Below are positions 1 to 11,149 of a stretch of DNA of 64,000 nucleotides, piece after piece. Below the pieces are notes generated by a model. That model was not told where the DNA came from. It searched no databases and saw only the letters and a program-made list of their open reading frames with translations. Source of the DNA: Bryoerythrophyllum caledonicum (taxonomy: Eukaryota; Streptophyta; Bryopsida; Pottiales; Pottiaceae); assembly GCA_963971425.1 (NCBI GenBank), contig OZ020516.1, positions 15,674,593 to 15,738,592 of the forward strand. Reading direction: 5' to 3'. The position numbers and the translations under genes are program-made. Every line of letters starts with the position of its first letter. Positions within the stretch are counted from its first letter, which is position 1.

Positions 1-42
1 ATGACATAACCAGTAGCATTGAAACATAGACTTCCGGTAAGT

Positions 43-678
43 CTAGTCGGAGAAATAATAAACATCCTCCTCTTCCTCCTCTAAGCATTCAAAATGCTCG
101 TAAAGGTGAAATAGGTATGGCGTGAGGAAAACTTTCGTATTCTCACCTTCTTGAATGGCACGAATTTGAGGTGTTAACACTTCTTGAAGAAGAAGTGCCC
201 AATCCGGAGAGGAGACGTCGAAATAAGCTTGCACATAAGCCGTTGCCAACCTCACCGGGATTCGCTCCTTCCGGTTGGGATGGAAAATCGAGTTTAAAAA
301 CTCAATCACCCTTCTCAACCTTAAATCGATGAAGCATGAGCTATGATATCCCTCGGAGGAATCATAGCTCCGAGAGGTGTGAGAATCTAGCAATACCTTG
401 TTATTTCTCGGCTTCCAACCCTCCCGGTTTTCGAATGAGTAGACCTTCCTCCATTTCCTTCGAGTCCATACCCGAGGCTTGGCCCGGTAAGCTCCCCGGG
501 AAGTCCCGGGTGATGCCAATTCTTCCACTACTCCACCTCCCGCCAACTTCCAAGGCTTCTCGTATAATCCTCCACACCCCATCCGAATGAGATCCTCTTC
601 AAGTTGCCTTCCTTCTTCCGTCCCTTCCCGCTTGTTGGGATCCACTTTCAACAACTTGAAAGTAGCCGGTAGAGCCAT
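43..678 (-). CDS. Hypothetical protein, 211 aa, unrecognised
   Basis: An uninterrupted frame reads from an ATG at 678 down to a stop at 43. I do not recognise the family. The N-terminal third is basic and hydrophilic. The C-terminal half (about residues 110-200) looks folded, with alternating hydrophobic and aromatic residues including a SPDWALLL stretch. The last 15 residues are strongly acidic (EEEEEDVYY). No signal peptide, membrane span or zinc finger is visible. The surrounding 2 kb is rich in CCGGG words and simple repeats, so the frame may belong to a transposable element rather than a host gene. Its length and amino-acid mix argue against pure chance, but no homologue is named. Confidence 0.4.
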   Translation of the reverse strand: MALPATFKLLKVDPNKREGTEEGRQLEEDLIRMGCGGLYEKPWKLAGGGVVEELASPGTSRGAYRAKPRVWTRRKWRKVYSFENREGWKPRNNKVLLDSHTSRSYDSSEGYHSSCFIDLRLRRVIEFLNSIFHPNRKERIPVRLATAYVQAYFDVSSPDWALLLQEVLTPQIRAIQEGENTKVFLTPYLFHLYEHFECLEEEEEDVYYFSD

Positions 679-2225
679 GTTGTCCCGGGAAATTCACCGG
701 GACACCTATGTCTCAAAAATGCTACTTGACTTACACAAAAACAACACTTAAGTACAACACCCCTTTTGAAGTAAAGAGGTTTCTCAAGGGTTTACCGGTG
801 ACCACCGGGAGACCGGGACGAACTTAGAATTTGTGCAAGACAAAGTTATGCAAAATTTGCATAACTCTTCTCACAAATCCAAACAATCACAAGCCTTCTT
901 ACAAAAGAAGAGAAACAACAATAGAAGTGAGAGTAGGAGTTTTTATGACAAACAAGGAGATTTTACAAACAAGCAATTGTACAACTAGAAGTTGCACATA
1001 CACAAAAGATGAAATTTACAAGGTGGAGGCACTTTGCTTACAAAGATTCAAGTGCCTTGGAGTTGCTTCCGCCACTCCTAGTCTCTTTGCGCTTCTCGCA
1101 CTCTTACAACCTTCAAACCCCAAAAATCCTAATCTAAAATAGATTTAGGTTTTTGGGTTTTCTTCCGTCTTCTTCTTCCTTCAAGCTCCAAGCTCCACCA
1201 AGGTTTTTAAGATTCAAACCCTAACTCTAAATCTCTCAAAACTTAGTTTCCTCACTTCTAAAATTTAAAGACACAAAAGAGGAAATCCTTCCTCTTGTAA
1301 TTGTGCAAGCCTCTTTACTCACAAACCCACCAATTGTATCTACCCTAGACACTCCTCGGTCTCTTACTTCCTTGCATCAAAGAGGACAAGAAAAAGGAGA
1401 GACAACCCAAGAAGAACAACAAAAAAAAACAAACAACCTCTCCTCCCCTTGGTGTCTTCGCGGCCCTCCTCTTCTTCCTCCTCTATTAAAATAAAAGCTA
1501 CTGTCCGGGCCGGGGGATAGGGTCCCGGTCCCGGTCCTTTTTTTTTTTTTTTTTTTTTTTTGACACAAAGTCCTGTCCGGGCCGGGGGATCGGGTCCCGG
1601 TCCCGGCTGGTGGTCGGGCCGGGGGTTGTGACCCGGTCCCGGCCACCACAGGGTCGGGGTTGGGATCACGGCCCTGGGCCATTTATTTATTTATTTATTT
1701 ATTTATATATATATTTTTTTTTTATATTTAAAAAAAATCTAATTTATTTTATTCTTTTCTAATTAAATAAAAATCTAATTCATTTACAAAACAAAACATA
1801 AAGACTAACTAACTGACTAAAAGAATTTGAAAAAAAAACTACAATTACTAATATAACTAATCTATCTTCTTACTAATCTAGTTAAATAAGGTATTAACTA
1901 ATATGTGAAAACCTTAACTATAAAAATTTGATTAGAATGGTGGTTCCACATAAAGAAGTACCGGGAAGGTTTTCGGACTATCCCGGGAAAGGTTTTCCCG
2001 GCCTCCCGGGCATCTTTCATAGTGTTTCCGGGTATAGGAATTTACTAGTTTAAGACCCGGTATTATTACCATTCTAAAACTAATTAAGAAGTTAAACATT
2101 TTCCTATTTTACCTAATTCTTATACTAACTAATTATATGTACAATTAACTACTTTCTAACAACAATTAATCAAAACAAATACTTTTAACTCATTTTTTTA
2201 GTGGGGCCTATAAAGTGGGAGTTTT
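679..2225. repeat. Gene-free CCGGG-rich repetitive stretch with simple repeats
   Basis: No supportable gene is seen. CCCGGG/CCGGGA words recur at about 680-705, 795-815, 1505-1535, 1575-1640 and 1960-2030. Near 1501 and 1574 a GC-rich block of about 34 bp starting CTGTCCGGGCCGGGG occurs twice, separated by a run of about 22 T. A (TTTA)n tract lies at about 1681-1708. A perfect odd palindrome with 11-bp arms lies at 844-866. Short hairpins occur at 681-702 and 2215-2236. Confidence 0.5.
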
Positions 2226-5031
2226 CACACTCCCACACCCCCCACACCCATACCACCCCCGGCCCCCGACATACATCCCCAAAAATCCTACAACATATCC
2301 CATTAATAACATCATACACCATAAACATATCCAACACACAGACACAAATAATATACAAAATAACTACACAAAATATTTATGCCAATGGCAACACAACGAT
2401 AACACATACAATAAATGGCTTCCCCAAAGAGACCTTTTTCCACGACACGACACCAATACCTCCACACATAACATAGAAAAAGTAAAACAATACTACCAAA
2501 AAATTCAAAACAAAACATACTTGGATATCATCCTAGCCCACCACCCCCAAGAACAATTCTCAGACTCAAGATCCGTAACACCACCCAAACATCTACACGA
2601 CCGAATGCAACCCCGAAAATGATATCCTCACATCCTCAAACACAATTCAAATAGATAACAATCAAGCACATCTATACGAAGAAAATGGCCGACACTTACA
2701 CACCATCCCCGTTACTCGACTCCAATGGTTATGGAATCAATATAATACAAAATTACAAATCCCTACAAACATCGAACCAACAACCCAACCCTTTGAAACC
2801 GAACTAATATGGCTTTACCAAAGGTATAAATATCGAATACCAAAAACCGACCCCCTAAAAAATGCACAATACACAATACCCACCCCCATTTTAGACTCAC
2901 TAATCTCATCATTTAACATCGAACAATCATACTTTTCTTCCCCGGTCACATGTTCTACCAAACTAAAAAAATTCTACTCACCTTATGAAAGAGACAAAGT
3001 ATTTGGATCCCTTGGCAAGGCCTTTGACTATAAATGGATCAGTAATGGTATAGCTCACCCCCACAACGCGAAGGACATGGAACAAGCCATACATTGGGCT
3101 AGACTTGCCGCCAAACATGACCCAAATAACTCAAATACAATCATCATCACACCGAACAACAATTGGTACCAGAACAACAACCAACATTCAAACCCATTCT
3201 CAGACTCCCATATCATTGCATTATTTGAAGCAGACACAATACCATACGAAGAACCTACTATTCCACCCGAGCTAAAAAAACCCCGAATCGAGCCATCTAC
3301 ATTACAAATACTATGCGTCCATCACCAAAATCAAACCCTTGGCTCCTTAGAACAACTTGCTGAACTTACCTCCATTACAGACAATCTAGACATACACCGA
3401 CTATACACAAAACTGGCCCCACCAACACCCATACAAACCCCCGTAAACAAAAGTAAAAATTGGTCAAAACTAAACTATGTCAACAATACATTAAACTACT
3501 CCGTCATACCCCCCCCTCTCCTAAACTACCTAACTCATACCACACCAAAATTTAATCCTGCACACAGTTATTACACCGACGGCTCCTTTAAACCACCAGA
3601 ACAAATTAGCTCGGGCTCTTGACGGAGAGAAAAAGCTGGCTATGGCATATATAATTCTGCCAAAGAAATTAAACTAGCCAAAAGACTTCATGGACTACAA
3701 AATATTCTTAGAGCAGAACTCATGGCCATTTACAAAACACTACAAATCATCACAACAAAATACAACAATGAACCCGCACACATATTCACCGATTGTATAA
3801 ATGCACTTTACCTACTAAACACTCAAATAACACACCCTACCCTTCACAATAGTCACCCTAACCAAACCATATTAACGTCAATGGTCCAAATGTTACAAAA
3901 CCGTACACAAATCACAACCCTCCACAAAGTGAGAGCCCATGCCAACATTGATGGCAACGAACAAGCAGACAAATTAGCAAAAGAAGGCTGTGAAAAAACA
4001 CACAAAAATGCCAAAGACCCACACGAACATGCCCATGCCACCCCATACTACTTTCAAAAGAAGATTGGCCTTCCAAAGAAGATACCCCCGACAAAGGCCC
4101 AATTAGATTTTTGGGCAAATATCTCAAAAAACAAGACCTTTACAACAACCTTGACACAATTTCAAAAAATATTCCTAACATAGAAAAATGGACTAACAAT
4201 AACGACATAGACAATGAACTCTCTACAAATTTCTGGAAAAACCCCATCATCTCAGACTCACAAATAACATGCCTCATCAAATTCCGGATTGGTCAATACA
4301 TGGGAAACGCCCGCAAACAACTCTTCTTTGAAACATAAAGATTTCCATCCATAACATGCTCCATTTGCCCTTCAACAGAGCCCGACACATGGCTTCATGT
4401 TCTACTCAAATGCCAAAACCACCACATACACTCTCTAATTGTTAAAAGACATAATAAAGCGGTATGGGAAGTCCGAAAACTAATCACCTCCTACAATAAA
4501 TCGAGATGTTTTATACTAATGAACGCCGGCACTTTTAATAACAATCCACAAGAAAATACGGTCCCCCCTTGGCTACTCCCATGCTCATGTATGACCCAAA
4601 GATGTCATTGCAACGCTCGGCTCAAACCGGACATCCTTTGTATTAAAGGTTTACCATATAATGACCCACCACCCAATAACATCAACCAAGACTACACCAT
4701 CCAATTCATTGAATTCACATATTGCAACGATAGATTTTCCCCAGAAACAATCCAAAATAAAATAGATAAATACCAACCCCTTATTGACGACATCATTGCC
4801 CTCGGATGGAATGTGGACCCTCTTATTGTAATCACATCTGGCACTCGTGCCACCACCTTTATCCTATCTATGAAAACTCTAGAAGATACCTTCAAAATAC
4901 CCATTGAAACAATTAAAACCACCTTTAAAAACATCAACACCATCGCTATTCAATATGCCATGTCCATTTTACTACATAAACGCAAAATAGAAAACAACCA
5001 AGCCCTTCCCGATACACAAGACCCCCCTTAA
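2226..5031 (+). pseudogene. Decayed 3' part of LINE ORF2: spacer, RNase H, CCHC, C-terminal domain
   Basis: The reading frame is broken several times relative to copy 2. A deletion of about 17 bp lies near 2580-2600. A Trp codon became TGA at about 3620, just after the RNase H TDGS motif. One A is missing from a run near 4057, shifting frame. A TAA stop lies at 4336-4338 just before the CCHC finger. Recognisable pieces remain: TDGSF (RNase H), RAELMAI, TDCINA, GNEQADKLAKEG, a C-x2-C...H...C finger near 4358-4415 and the KPDIL...FIEFT domain near 4625-4720. The C-terminal domain stays close to copy 2, which suggests it was under selection in the active ancestor. Confidence 0.8.
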
Positions 5032-5040
5032 ATTCTTCCC

Positions 5041-5357
5041 TCGCCTTGATTTTCTTGATTGGTTGGTTTTTGTGGTTTTCGCTGCTTGCTTGGTTGGTTT
5101 TGTGGTTTTTGGCTACCTGCTTGGTTGGTTTTGTGGTCTCTGGCTACTTGGTTGCTCGATTCGTTGATTGGTTGGTTAGTTGGTTGGTTGTTTGTTGGGT
5201 GGGTCTCTGGCTACTTGTTACATAGTGTCTACCCTCGAAAGGGGGAAGTAGTTCCAGCTTACTAATTCCCTGTCCGGTGGGCATGGTCTTAGTAGTGGAA
5301 CGAACAGACACTTTATTCACGCCAGTTCCTTTTCGGGAACCGGCTTTCTTCTTCTTT
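5041..5357 (+). other. LINE copy 1 3' UTR with conserved terminal hairpins
   Basis: The first 170 bases (5041-5214) are an expanded TTGGTT/TTTTGTGG imperfect repeat that is much shorter in copy 2. From 5215 to the end the sequence matches 45100-45243 almost base for base. It contains a GAAA-capped stem (CCCTC-GAAA-GGGGG, 5232-5245), a GTTCCA...TGGAAC pairing and a terminal hairpin before the TTC tail. In non-LTR elements such 3' structures are often what the reverse transcriptase recognises; that role is inferred here. Confidence 0.6.
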
Positions 5358-6659
5358 AACCGACATGTCATCTCCCCCAAGGGCTTTGTGGGTCCCCACA
5401 CAACGAGGCCGTGGAACCTCCCACCATAATTGGGTGGACTATGGTGGTACTTGAATTAGAATGTTGTATTACGCTATAAACAACAAATTCTTTTTGACAT
5501 TTTCAAAGAAGGTAATATTCTTTGTACAAGTGAAACCTCCTTTGTTATTGACGGACAAATTCCATTGAGCAATGTAGTTTTAATGTACATACGTGTTTTT
5601 AAATGACTCATCTTAAGGTCATATTCAAATTTATGAAGCATAATGTCGAATCATCAAATGTCCATATATCCCTTGTAGAACAACCCTTTAACTTTACTTT
5701 ACAAAGGAATTATGCAACTTAACTTTACAATCCCTGCCTAATTTTGGAGTCAGAAAGTTTGGATGGGCATAACTCACTTAAAAATAGTCCAAATCAAGCG
5801 TTTGAGGTGTGTTTTGACATCAATTTTTTTTGTAGATGCTAAAAAACATCTCATATGCTTAATTTGGACTATTTTTTAGTGAGATATGGCCATTCAAAGT
5901 TGATGATTCCAAAATTGGGCGGGGAGGGGCGGGGAGGTGGCGCTAGGGCGGAGACGTCTCCGCCCCTGCCATTTTGGGGCGGGGACGTCTCCGCCCTAGC
6001 GCCACCCTGGCGTGAGACGTCTGAAAGGGACGTGTCTGTCACTGGAAAAAGTTTAACCTGCAAAAAACTACTGGGCGCACTTCAAGCAATCCGTCCGAAC
6101 CGTCCGCCCGTCCGGTCCGGACTGATCGTCCGGTTGTGCTGTCTGATCACCTCAACCCATCCGTTATCACAACCCTGCTTCAAACAAGTGTGGTTTGTCT
6201 CCTAAGTCTCACCAACACCTAGATCTGAACAATGTGGGCTCACAGTAAGGCCAACAACCTCTTACTGCACATACATCAAGATTTCTAGCCTAAGTCCTTG
6301 TGCCTCTTCTCACCACGATATGCGGAGCTCACTTTCTACTCATTTAAGTCCAACATCAAGAAAAATTAACATCATATGGACACGATTCCCAAATGAACTT
6401 AGGGAGAGAAAATGGTTTAGTTGACAAACAGCTCATTCATTTGAAGAGATAGTAAAAAATTAGTTAAAATGTCATTTTCCTTGAAAAGCTAACTAAAATA
6501 CTACCATTCAATGCAAGAAAATGTTTTAATGAAATTATTTTTTTCCTATACATTACGATTTGACAGTTTATAGAGCATATTTTTTTGATAGAACTTAGTA
6601 AAAAATTCAGGGATTACTATAAACGTCCATTCACATATAACGCAAGAATGCATAGCCCA
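5358..6659. other. Intergenic, no gene; contains a foldback and a dispersed repeat
   Basis: Nothing coding is supportable. About 5790-5895 is a diverged copy of the sequence at about 8085-8195 (shared CTCATATGC and GTGAGATATGGCC words). A strong GC-rich inverted repeat sits at 5936-6006. The rest is AT-rich. Confidence 0.5.
5936..6006. repeat. GC-rich foldback: 31-bp arms, 9-base loop
   Basis: The arms 5936-5966 and 5976-6006 are reverse complements with one mismatch that still allows a G-U pair in RNA. Each arm contains GGGCGGRGACGTC. The flanking bases are GGGGCGGGG-rich. No coding content is seen. It could be a MITE remnant, an unusual hairpin-forming regulatory site or an inverted duplication. 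Confidence 0.8.
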
Positions 6660-6927
6660 GGGCGAATTGGCCCCCTCGTTGGGACTTACTCGAGGGGGCC
6701 ACGAGGTGGTGGGACCAAACCTGGCTCCTATTTTGTTTTTGGATGGGCCCTATTTATAGCAAGAGGAGGGTAATATAGGATAAAAAATGGCCGTAGGCTC
6801 CAAATTTGTCCAAAAAAATCCAAAAAAGCCTCTAGACCCCCCGAAATAAGAGGGCAAGAAAAATGACCCCATGCAATTAAGATAGGGCCCACCTCGGGTA
6901 AGTCCCAACGAGGGGGTCAATTCGCCC
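6660..6927. mobile_element. MITE, family A copy 1 (268 bp, long TIRs)
   Basis: The ends are inverted repeats of about 36 bp with two mismatches, starting GGGCGAATTGRCCCCCTCG and closing with its complement. The interior matches the element at 10866-11149 in opposite orientation (shared GGTGGTGGG, CTCCTATTTTGTTTTTG and CATGCAATTAAGA segments). There is no ORF. The superfamily is not certain; the terminal GGGGCG-type start resembles the PIF/Harbinger-like element at 8494-9105. Confidence 0.75.
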
Positions 6928-8493
6928 TAGGCGTGTGGCAAGGCGTACATGCTTTGATTTTCTTATCGCATGATTAGAACGATTTAACCCCTACGGGACC
7001 AAATCTCCTTCGGAGAGAGTTTTTGATTTTGGGCACGTTCCTAAAACTTGAAAAAAAAATCTTTTATCCTAAAACTTTTATACTAGATTGTCCTTGGTAA
7101 GAGCTATTTGGAGGTATTTTTATTATGTTTTTTGGATTTGTGGTTTGAAAGTTAGTACCACTCAAAGTGAAAAATGGGGAGTCCGGGCATTTAAAAGCTA
7201 TTGCTAGAAGTTTCTATTGACATCAAGATTCTTCATACTTATAAAGAATATTACCTTCTTTGAAGATTTCAAAAAAAAATCTTGTCTTTAGTGTAAAATC
7301 GCATTTTAACCCAAGTAAAAAAATTTCACACATTTTGGGCAAGGTACAAAAAAACTTCTTTTTTTCCTCATAAAACTTATAGATCTTTATATTTTTCACT
7401 TTTTGTTTTTTCTACTACAAGATGTGTTATAAACCTTCTTATTGACTGTTTGGATAAGCATTCTAAAAGATGTTTTTTTCACAAAAAAAATAAAACGTGA
7501 ATTGGCCATTTTTTATCCTCCACTCCTTGCACAATTTTTTTAAATATGCTACACCCCTTTTTTACCTCTAAAAATTGGTATGTAGTGAATTAACATCATG
7601 CGTAAGACAATGGTAAAAGATTTGGAACTTGTGTATTGTAAAAGTTTATAGAAAGTGAAGTCAAAGTCAGCGGATCCACTCAACGCTGGGAAGAAAATGA
7701 ACCATTATTTTCACTTTAAACACTGTAATCTATCAATCCGTGCAGTGGGTTTCAACCAAATGAGCATGGCATGTTTATATAGAAGTCTATTTTAAGATCT
7801 CACAGTTGAAAATCCAAATTCACTTTGAACGTGATTTTTATGCCTCTTTTTGACAGTGACAATTTTGGAGCAAAATTGACTACACTACACATCGTATGGT
7901 TGCAGATTGTGTACTTACTTTCGTACACTATTTGTGAATAAGCTCACAATTAGTGTAAGCCGCCAATCTCATTTATGAAACCCTCAATCAATCACCTACC
8001 GGTCGTCAAGCTTTTATTCTGCTCATTGACTTCTCCATATTCCGAAGCGGAATCTTTGAAAGACCATAACTAACTCAAATTCTATTCAAATCAAACATAT
8101 GAGCTGTTTCTAGACATCTACAAAAATGTAGATGTCAAAAAACACCTCATATGCCCAATTCGGAGTTGTTATGAGTGAGATATGGCCTCCTTGAAGTTTC
8201 CCACAAAGATACTCCAGAATTTACAGCAATCAGCTTTCCATACACTAAATGTGCACATGTAAAAAAAAATATCCTTCAAATCTTTACTGGAATTCGTATG
8301 TAGTGTACTATTTCAGATTTAGTGTATTGTTGTGTAAACACACTAATTGTAATTTTTACATTTAGTGTATGGGTTCGTATTTAGCGTGCAATACACTTGA
8401 TGCGATGTTTTGTGTAGTTTTTGAGCGAAATTGGCCATGGTCCTTTAGGGGTTAATTGAAAACTCCGTTTTTGTTCTTGTACATACCTATTCT
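6928..8493. other. Intergenic, no gene; diverged duplicated segment
   Basis: No coding region is supportable. About 6985-7530 is a direct, diverged copy of about 10855-11700, without the MITE that interrupts the latter. The stretch 8085-8195 repeats 5790-5895. A perfect 10-bp inverted repeat (GACATCTACA with its complement) lies near 8111-8135. Confidence 0.5.
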
Positions 8494-9105
8494 AAGGAGC
8501 GGTTTACACTATAGACCAAGAGCCGTGACCAAGGAAAATGGATTAATTCCATGGTCACACTTCATGGTCACACTTCCATGGTCACACTTCATAAAAATGT
8601 CATTTTTAAAGCCCTTGGGCCTCTCACTAAGTGTAAACCGAACTTGGACTGGGAGGAATGACCATGTACTAAAAAGTGGGCATGCTGATTTTTTAATGAA
8701 TGCCTAAAAAGGGCAGTATTTCCTAAAATAACAAAGAAAATAAAACAAGCCAAAAAGACAAAAAGGGTGGCCGCCATTGTATCTACAGTGACGTTGGGCC
8801 CCCTTCCCAAAAAAAAAAAAAAAAATGACTTAAAAAATAATAAAACTGCATTTCAGGCCCATGGTCCCCTCGTTTCAGCAACGAGAGAACCCATTTAGCC
8901 TCTCTCACCGAAAAATCTGGGGGACCCTCCAACATTATCCATTAGGCCTATTTCTAGGCCTTTTGAGGACCTCAACTCCTTTGGTCACTTTTCTTTTTTC
9001 CTCCTAGTGTAAACCCAAGTCATCCAGGGATGAGTTGATGGAGCCAATCACAGATTTAAGAGGGTCATGGGACGAGTTCTTGGTCCATAGTGTAAACCGC
9101 CCCTA
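8494..9105. mobile_element. PIF/Harbinger-like MITE, about 612 bp, TAA target duplication
   Basis: Both ends carry an inverted repeat beginning GGRGCGGTTTACACTATRGA. TAA occurs immediately outside each end, as expected for the 3-bp TWA duplication of PIF/Harbinger elements. The left interior has three tandem copies of a CATGGTCACACTT unit (about 8550-8592). No transposase ORF is visible, so the element is non-autonomous. It sits directly upstream of the P4-ATPase fragment. Confidence 0.7.
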
Positions 9106-9141
9106 AATGGGTCTATCGGGTTGCTGTTGCAGCTTTTGAAG

Positions 9142-10252
9142 GATATGATTCAGGCTGCCAACGTGGGAGTCGGCATATATGGAGTAGAAGGGGCTCAGGT
9201 AATCATCAAATTTTACATGATTTTTGTTCCTGGAAACATACCGATGTGATAGCATAAGACTTTGTTGATATTTATTTCTCAAATTGAAGGACCACAGTTG
9301 GAAAGAGATCACCTTCACCTAAAGTTTCTTCGTGACATTCGTGATGTTGCAGGCTGTAATGGTTGCTGATTATTCAATTGGTCAATTTCGGTTCCTGGAG
9401 CGGCTTCTTCTCGTCCATGGGCACTGGTGCTACCGTCGCATTTCCTTGATGGTATGTTGTCCACTGATCGTCTTAAGAAAACAACTATTTTTTTCAAACT
9501 TTCAGCTGTTTTTTTCAATTGGTTAACATGTTTAATCAATGACCTCTCTATGCAGATACTATATTTCTTTTACAAGGTGTGTATCCTGGAGTGGATTTCG
9601 TTCTACTTGAACATTGTTGCCCATTTCTCCGGACAACCACTCTACAACAACTGGTATGCATCGTTTTACAACACGATGTTCACATCATTACCAATTATGG
9701 TAGTGGCCGTGATCGACCAGGACGTGACCGCGGCTCAGGCATTGAAGTTCCCCGAGCTCTACCGCGCAGGGCAAAGAAGAGAGCTTTTTAATGCAAATTA
9801 GACGATTTCGTGGTGGCTGCTGAACACCTGGTACTGCTCCATCATCATCTTCTTCTTCCCAGTGCTAGTCCTCGGGCCGGGCGCCTTTTGCTCCGATGGC
9901 CAAGTTGCAGCTCGCCAGGACTTTGGCCAAGCCATGTTCACAATGCTTGTTCTTGTGCCCAATCTACAATTGTTTTCGTCCCTTCACTACTTTACATGGA
10001 TCCACCAAGTGACCATATGGGATAGCATTTGCCCTTGGTACGTATTTGTCATAGTGTTTGGGTCCCTCCCCCCTAGATACTCCACCGTTGGCTTCAAGGA
10101 GGTCCTTGCTCCCACAAGGAGCTACTGGCTCCTTCAGCTCCTGGTCGTGGTTGCTGCCTTGTTGCCAAGCTTTCCTACCGCAGCTACATGTGGGTGTTCC
10201 AGCCCACGGACTACGAGCTCATCCTTGAAAGCGAGAGATTTGAAGCCCAAGC
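9142..10252 (+). pseudogene. P4-type ATPase (phospholipid flippase, ALA-like) C-terminal fragment
   Basis: Three exon-like blocks with GT-AG borders read like the C-terminal third of a plant aminophospholipid ATPase. The first (to 9198) contains MIQAANVGVGIYGVEG, the hinge region after the GDGxND motif. The second (9353-9451) contains [21 protein letters not shown]. The third (from 9556) contains FSGQPLYNNWYASFYN and FTSLPIMVVAVIDQDV, then the last membrane spans. It is broken. An in-frame TAG interrupts the third block at 9799-9801, a single-base shift occurs near 10165, after which PTDYELILES continues in another frame, and everything upstream of the hinge (phosphorylation and nucleotide domains) is missing. 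This family flips phospholipids across membranes; this locus cannot encode a working pump. Confidence 0.8.
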
Positions 10253-10865
10253 GGAGTCAGGACTGCGATGACCACCAGGTTTTTGTAACATACATTCTTT
10301 CAGGCTCAATGAACAAGCCCATCCACCCATCATACAACTGTGCCTTGGCGATGACGAGTATCTTGTTGAGCTCAAAGCTTGATGCTGGAGTTGCAGTGCC
10401 CTTTACAGGGGCACGATCGAAAAATAGCAAGGTTTTTAGACCGACTTCAGTGTCTGCATTAGGCTTTATCCTGCAAGCACTTAATGCGTCTGTGGTGGAC
10501 GCTTATCCTACATTTTTCTTACGGGATCTCACAGGCTCAAGCCTCCTGGGACTTCAGAGGATTGAAGGTTTTAGGCCATATATGATGGCAGTGATACATA
10601 CTCAGCTGTAGCTGCAATTTTAAGTTATTCTATACCGGTACAAACTACAGCTGTCAAGGCCCTGAATGTACCTTTTCCGCTGTATTTGTCTTGAGATTAT
10701 AGCCCAGAACAGTTGGAAGGCAAGTTTACATGGCTTGCTTGAAGGAAACCCTTTTGCATTGAGCTTCCGAATACTCCATGTCACAGGGCCTACTGTTCAA
10801 ACTAGGGTATGAAAAACATGTACTAAGGTTTTATCAGCTTCTGAAAAGTACCGTTAACCCCTAAA

Positions 10866-11149
10866 GGGCGCGGACAGGACGTCCCCCACGCTCGGACTTA
10901 CCCGAGGTGGGCCCCGTCTTAATTGCATGGGTTCATTTTTCTGGCCCTCCCATTTTGGGGGGGTCAGAGGCTTTTTTTGGCTTTTTTTTTTACAAAATTG
11001 GGGCCTACGGCCCCAATTTAGTCTTCAAGTCCCTCCTTGGCAAAATTAAGGCCCCCATTCAAAAACAAAATAGGGGCCAGGTTTTGGCCCCACCACCTCA
11101 TCCCCCACCCGGTAAGTCCAAGCGTGGGGGATGTCCTGTCAAATCGCCC
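10866..11149. mobile_element. MITE, family A copy 2 (284 bp), inverted relative to copy 1
   Basis: Terminal inverted repeats start GGGCGCGGACAGGACGTCC on the left, with a matching complement on the right. The interior matches the 6660-6927 element on the other strand. CTAAA (or TAA) flanks both ends. The related segment at about 6985 reads TTAACCCCTA followed directly by the downstream flank, so it acts as an empty site and supports the insertion boundaries. Confidence 0.75.

Larger units (their letters stand above)
2226..5357 (+). mobile_element. 5'-truncated LINE, copy 1 (same family as the 27-45 kb element)
   Basis: From about 2226 to 5357 this segment is collinear with the last 3 kb of the large LINE (42.2-45.24 kb). 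It carries the end of the RT-RNase H spacer, RNase H, CCHC finger, C-terminal PD...E domain and the same 3' UTR. It starts abruptly inside the coding region, the usual 5' truncation of LINE insertions. It ends in a short TTC-rich tail (CTTTCTTCTTCTT) matching the (TTC)n tail of copy 2. I could not find a convincing target-site duplication. The sense strand is A- and C-rich like copy 2. Confidence 0.85.
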
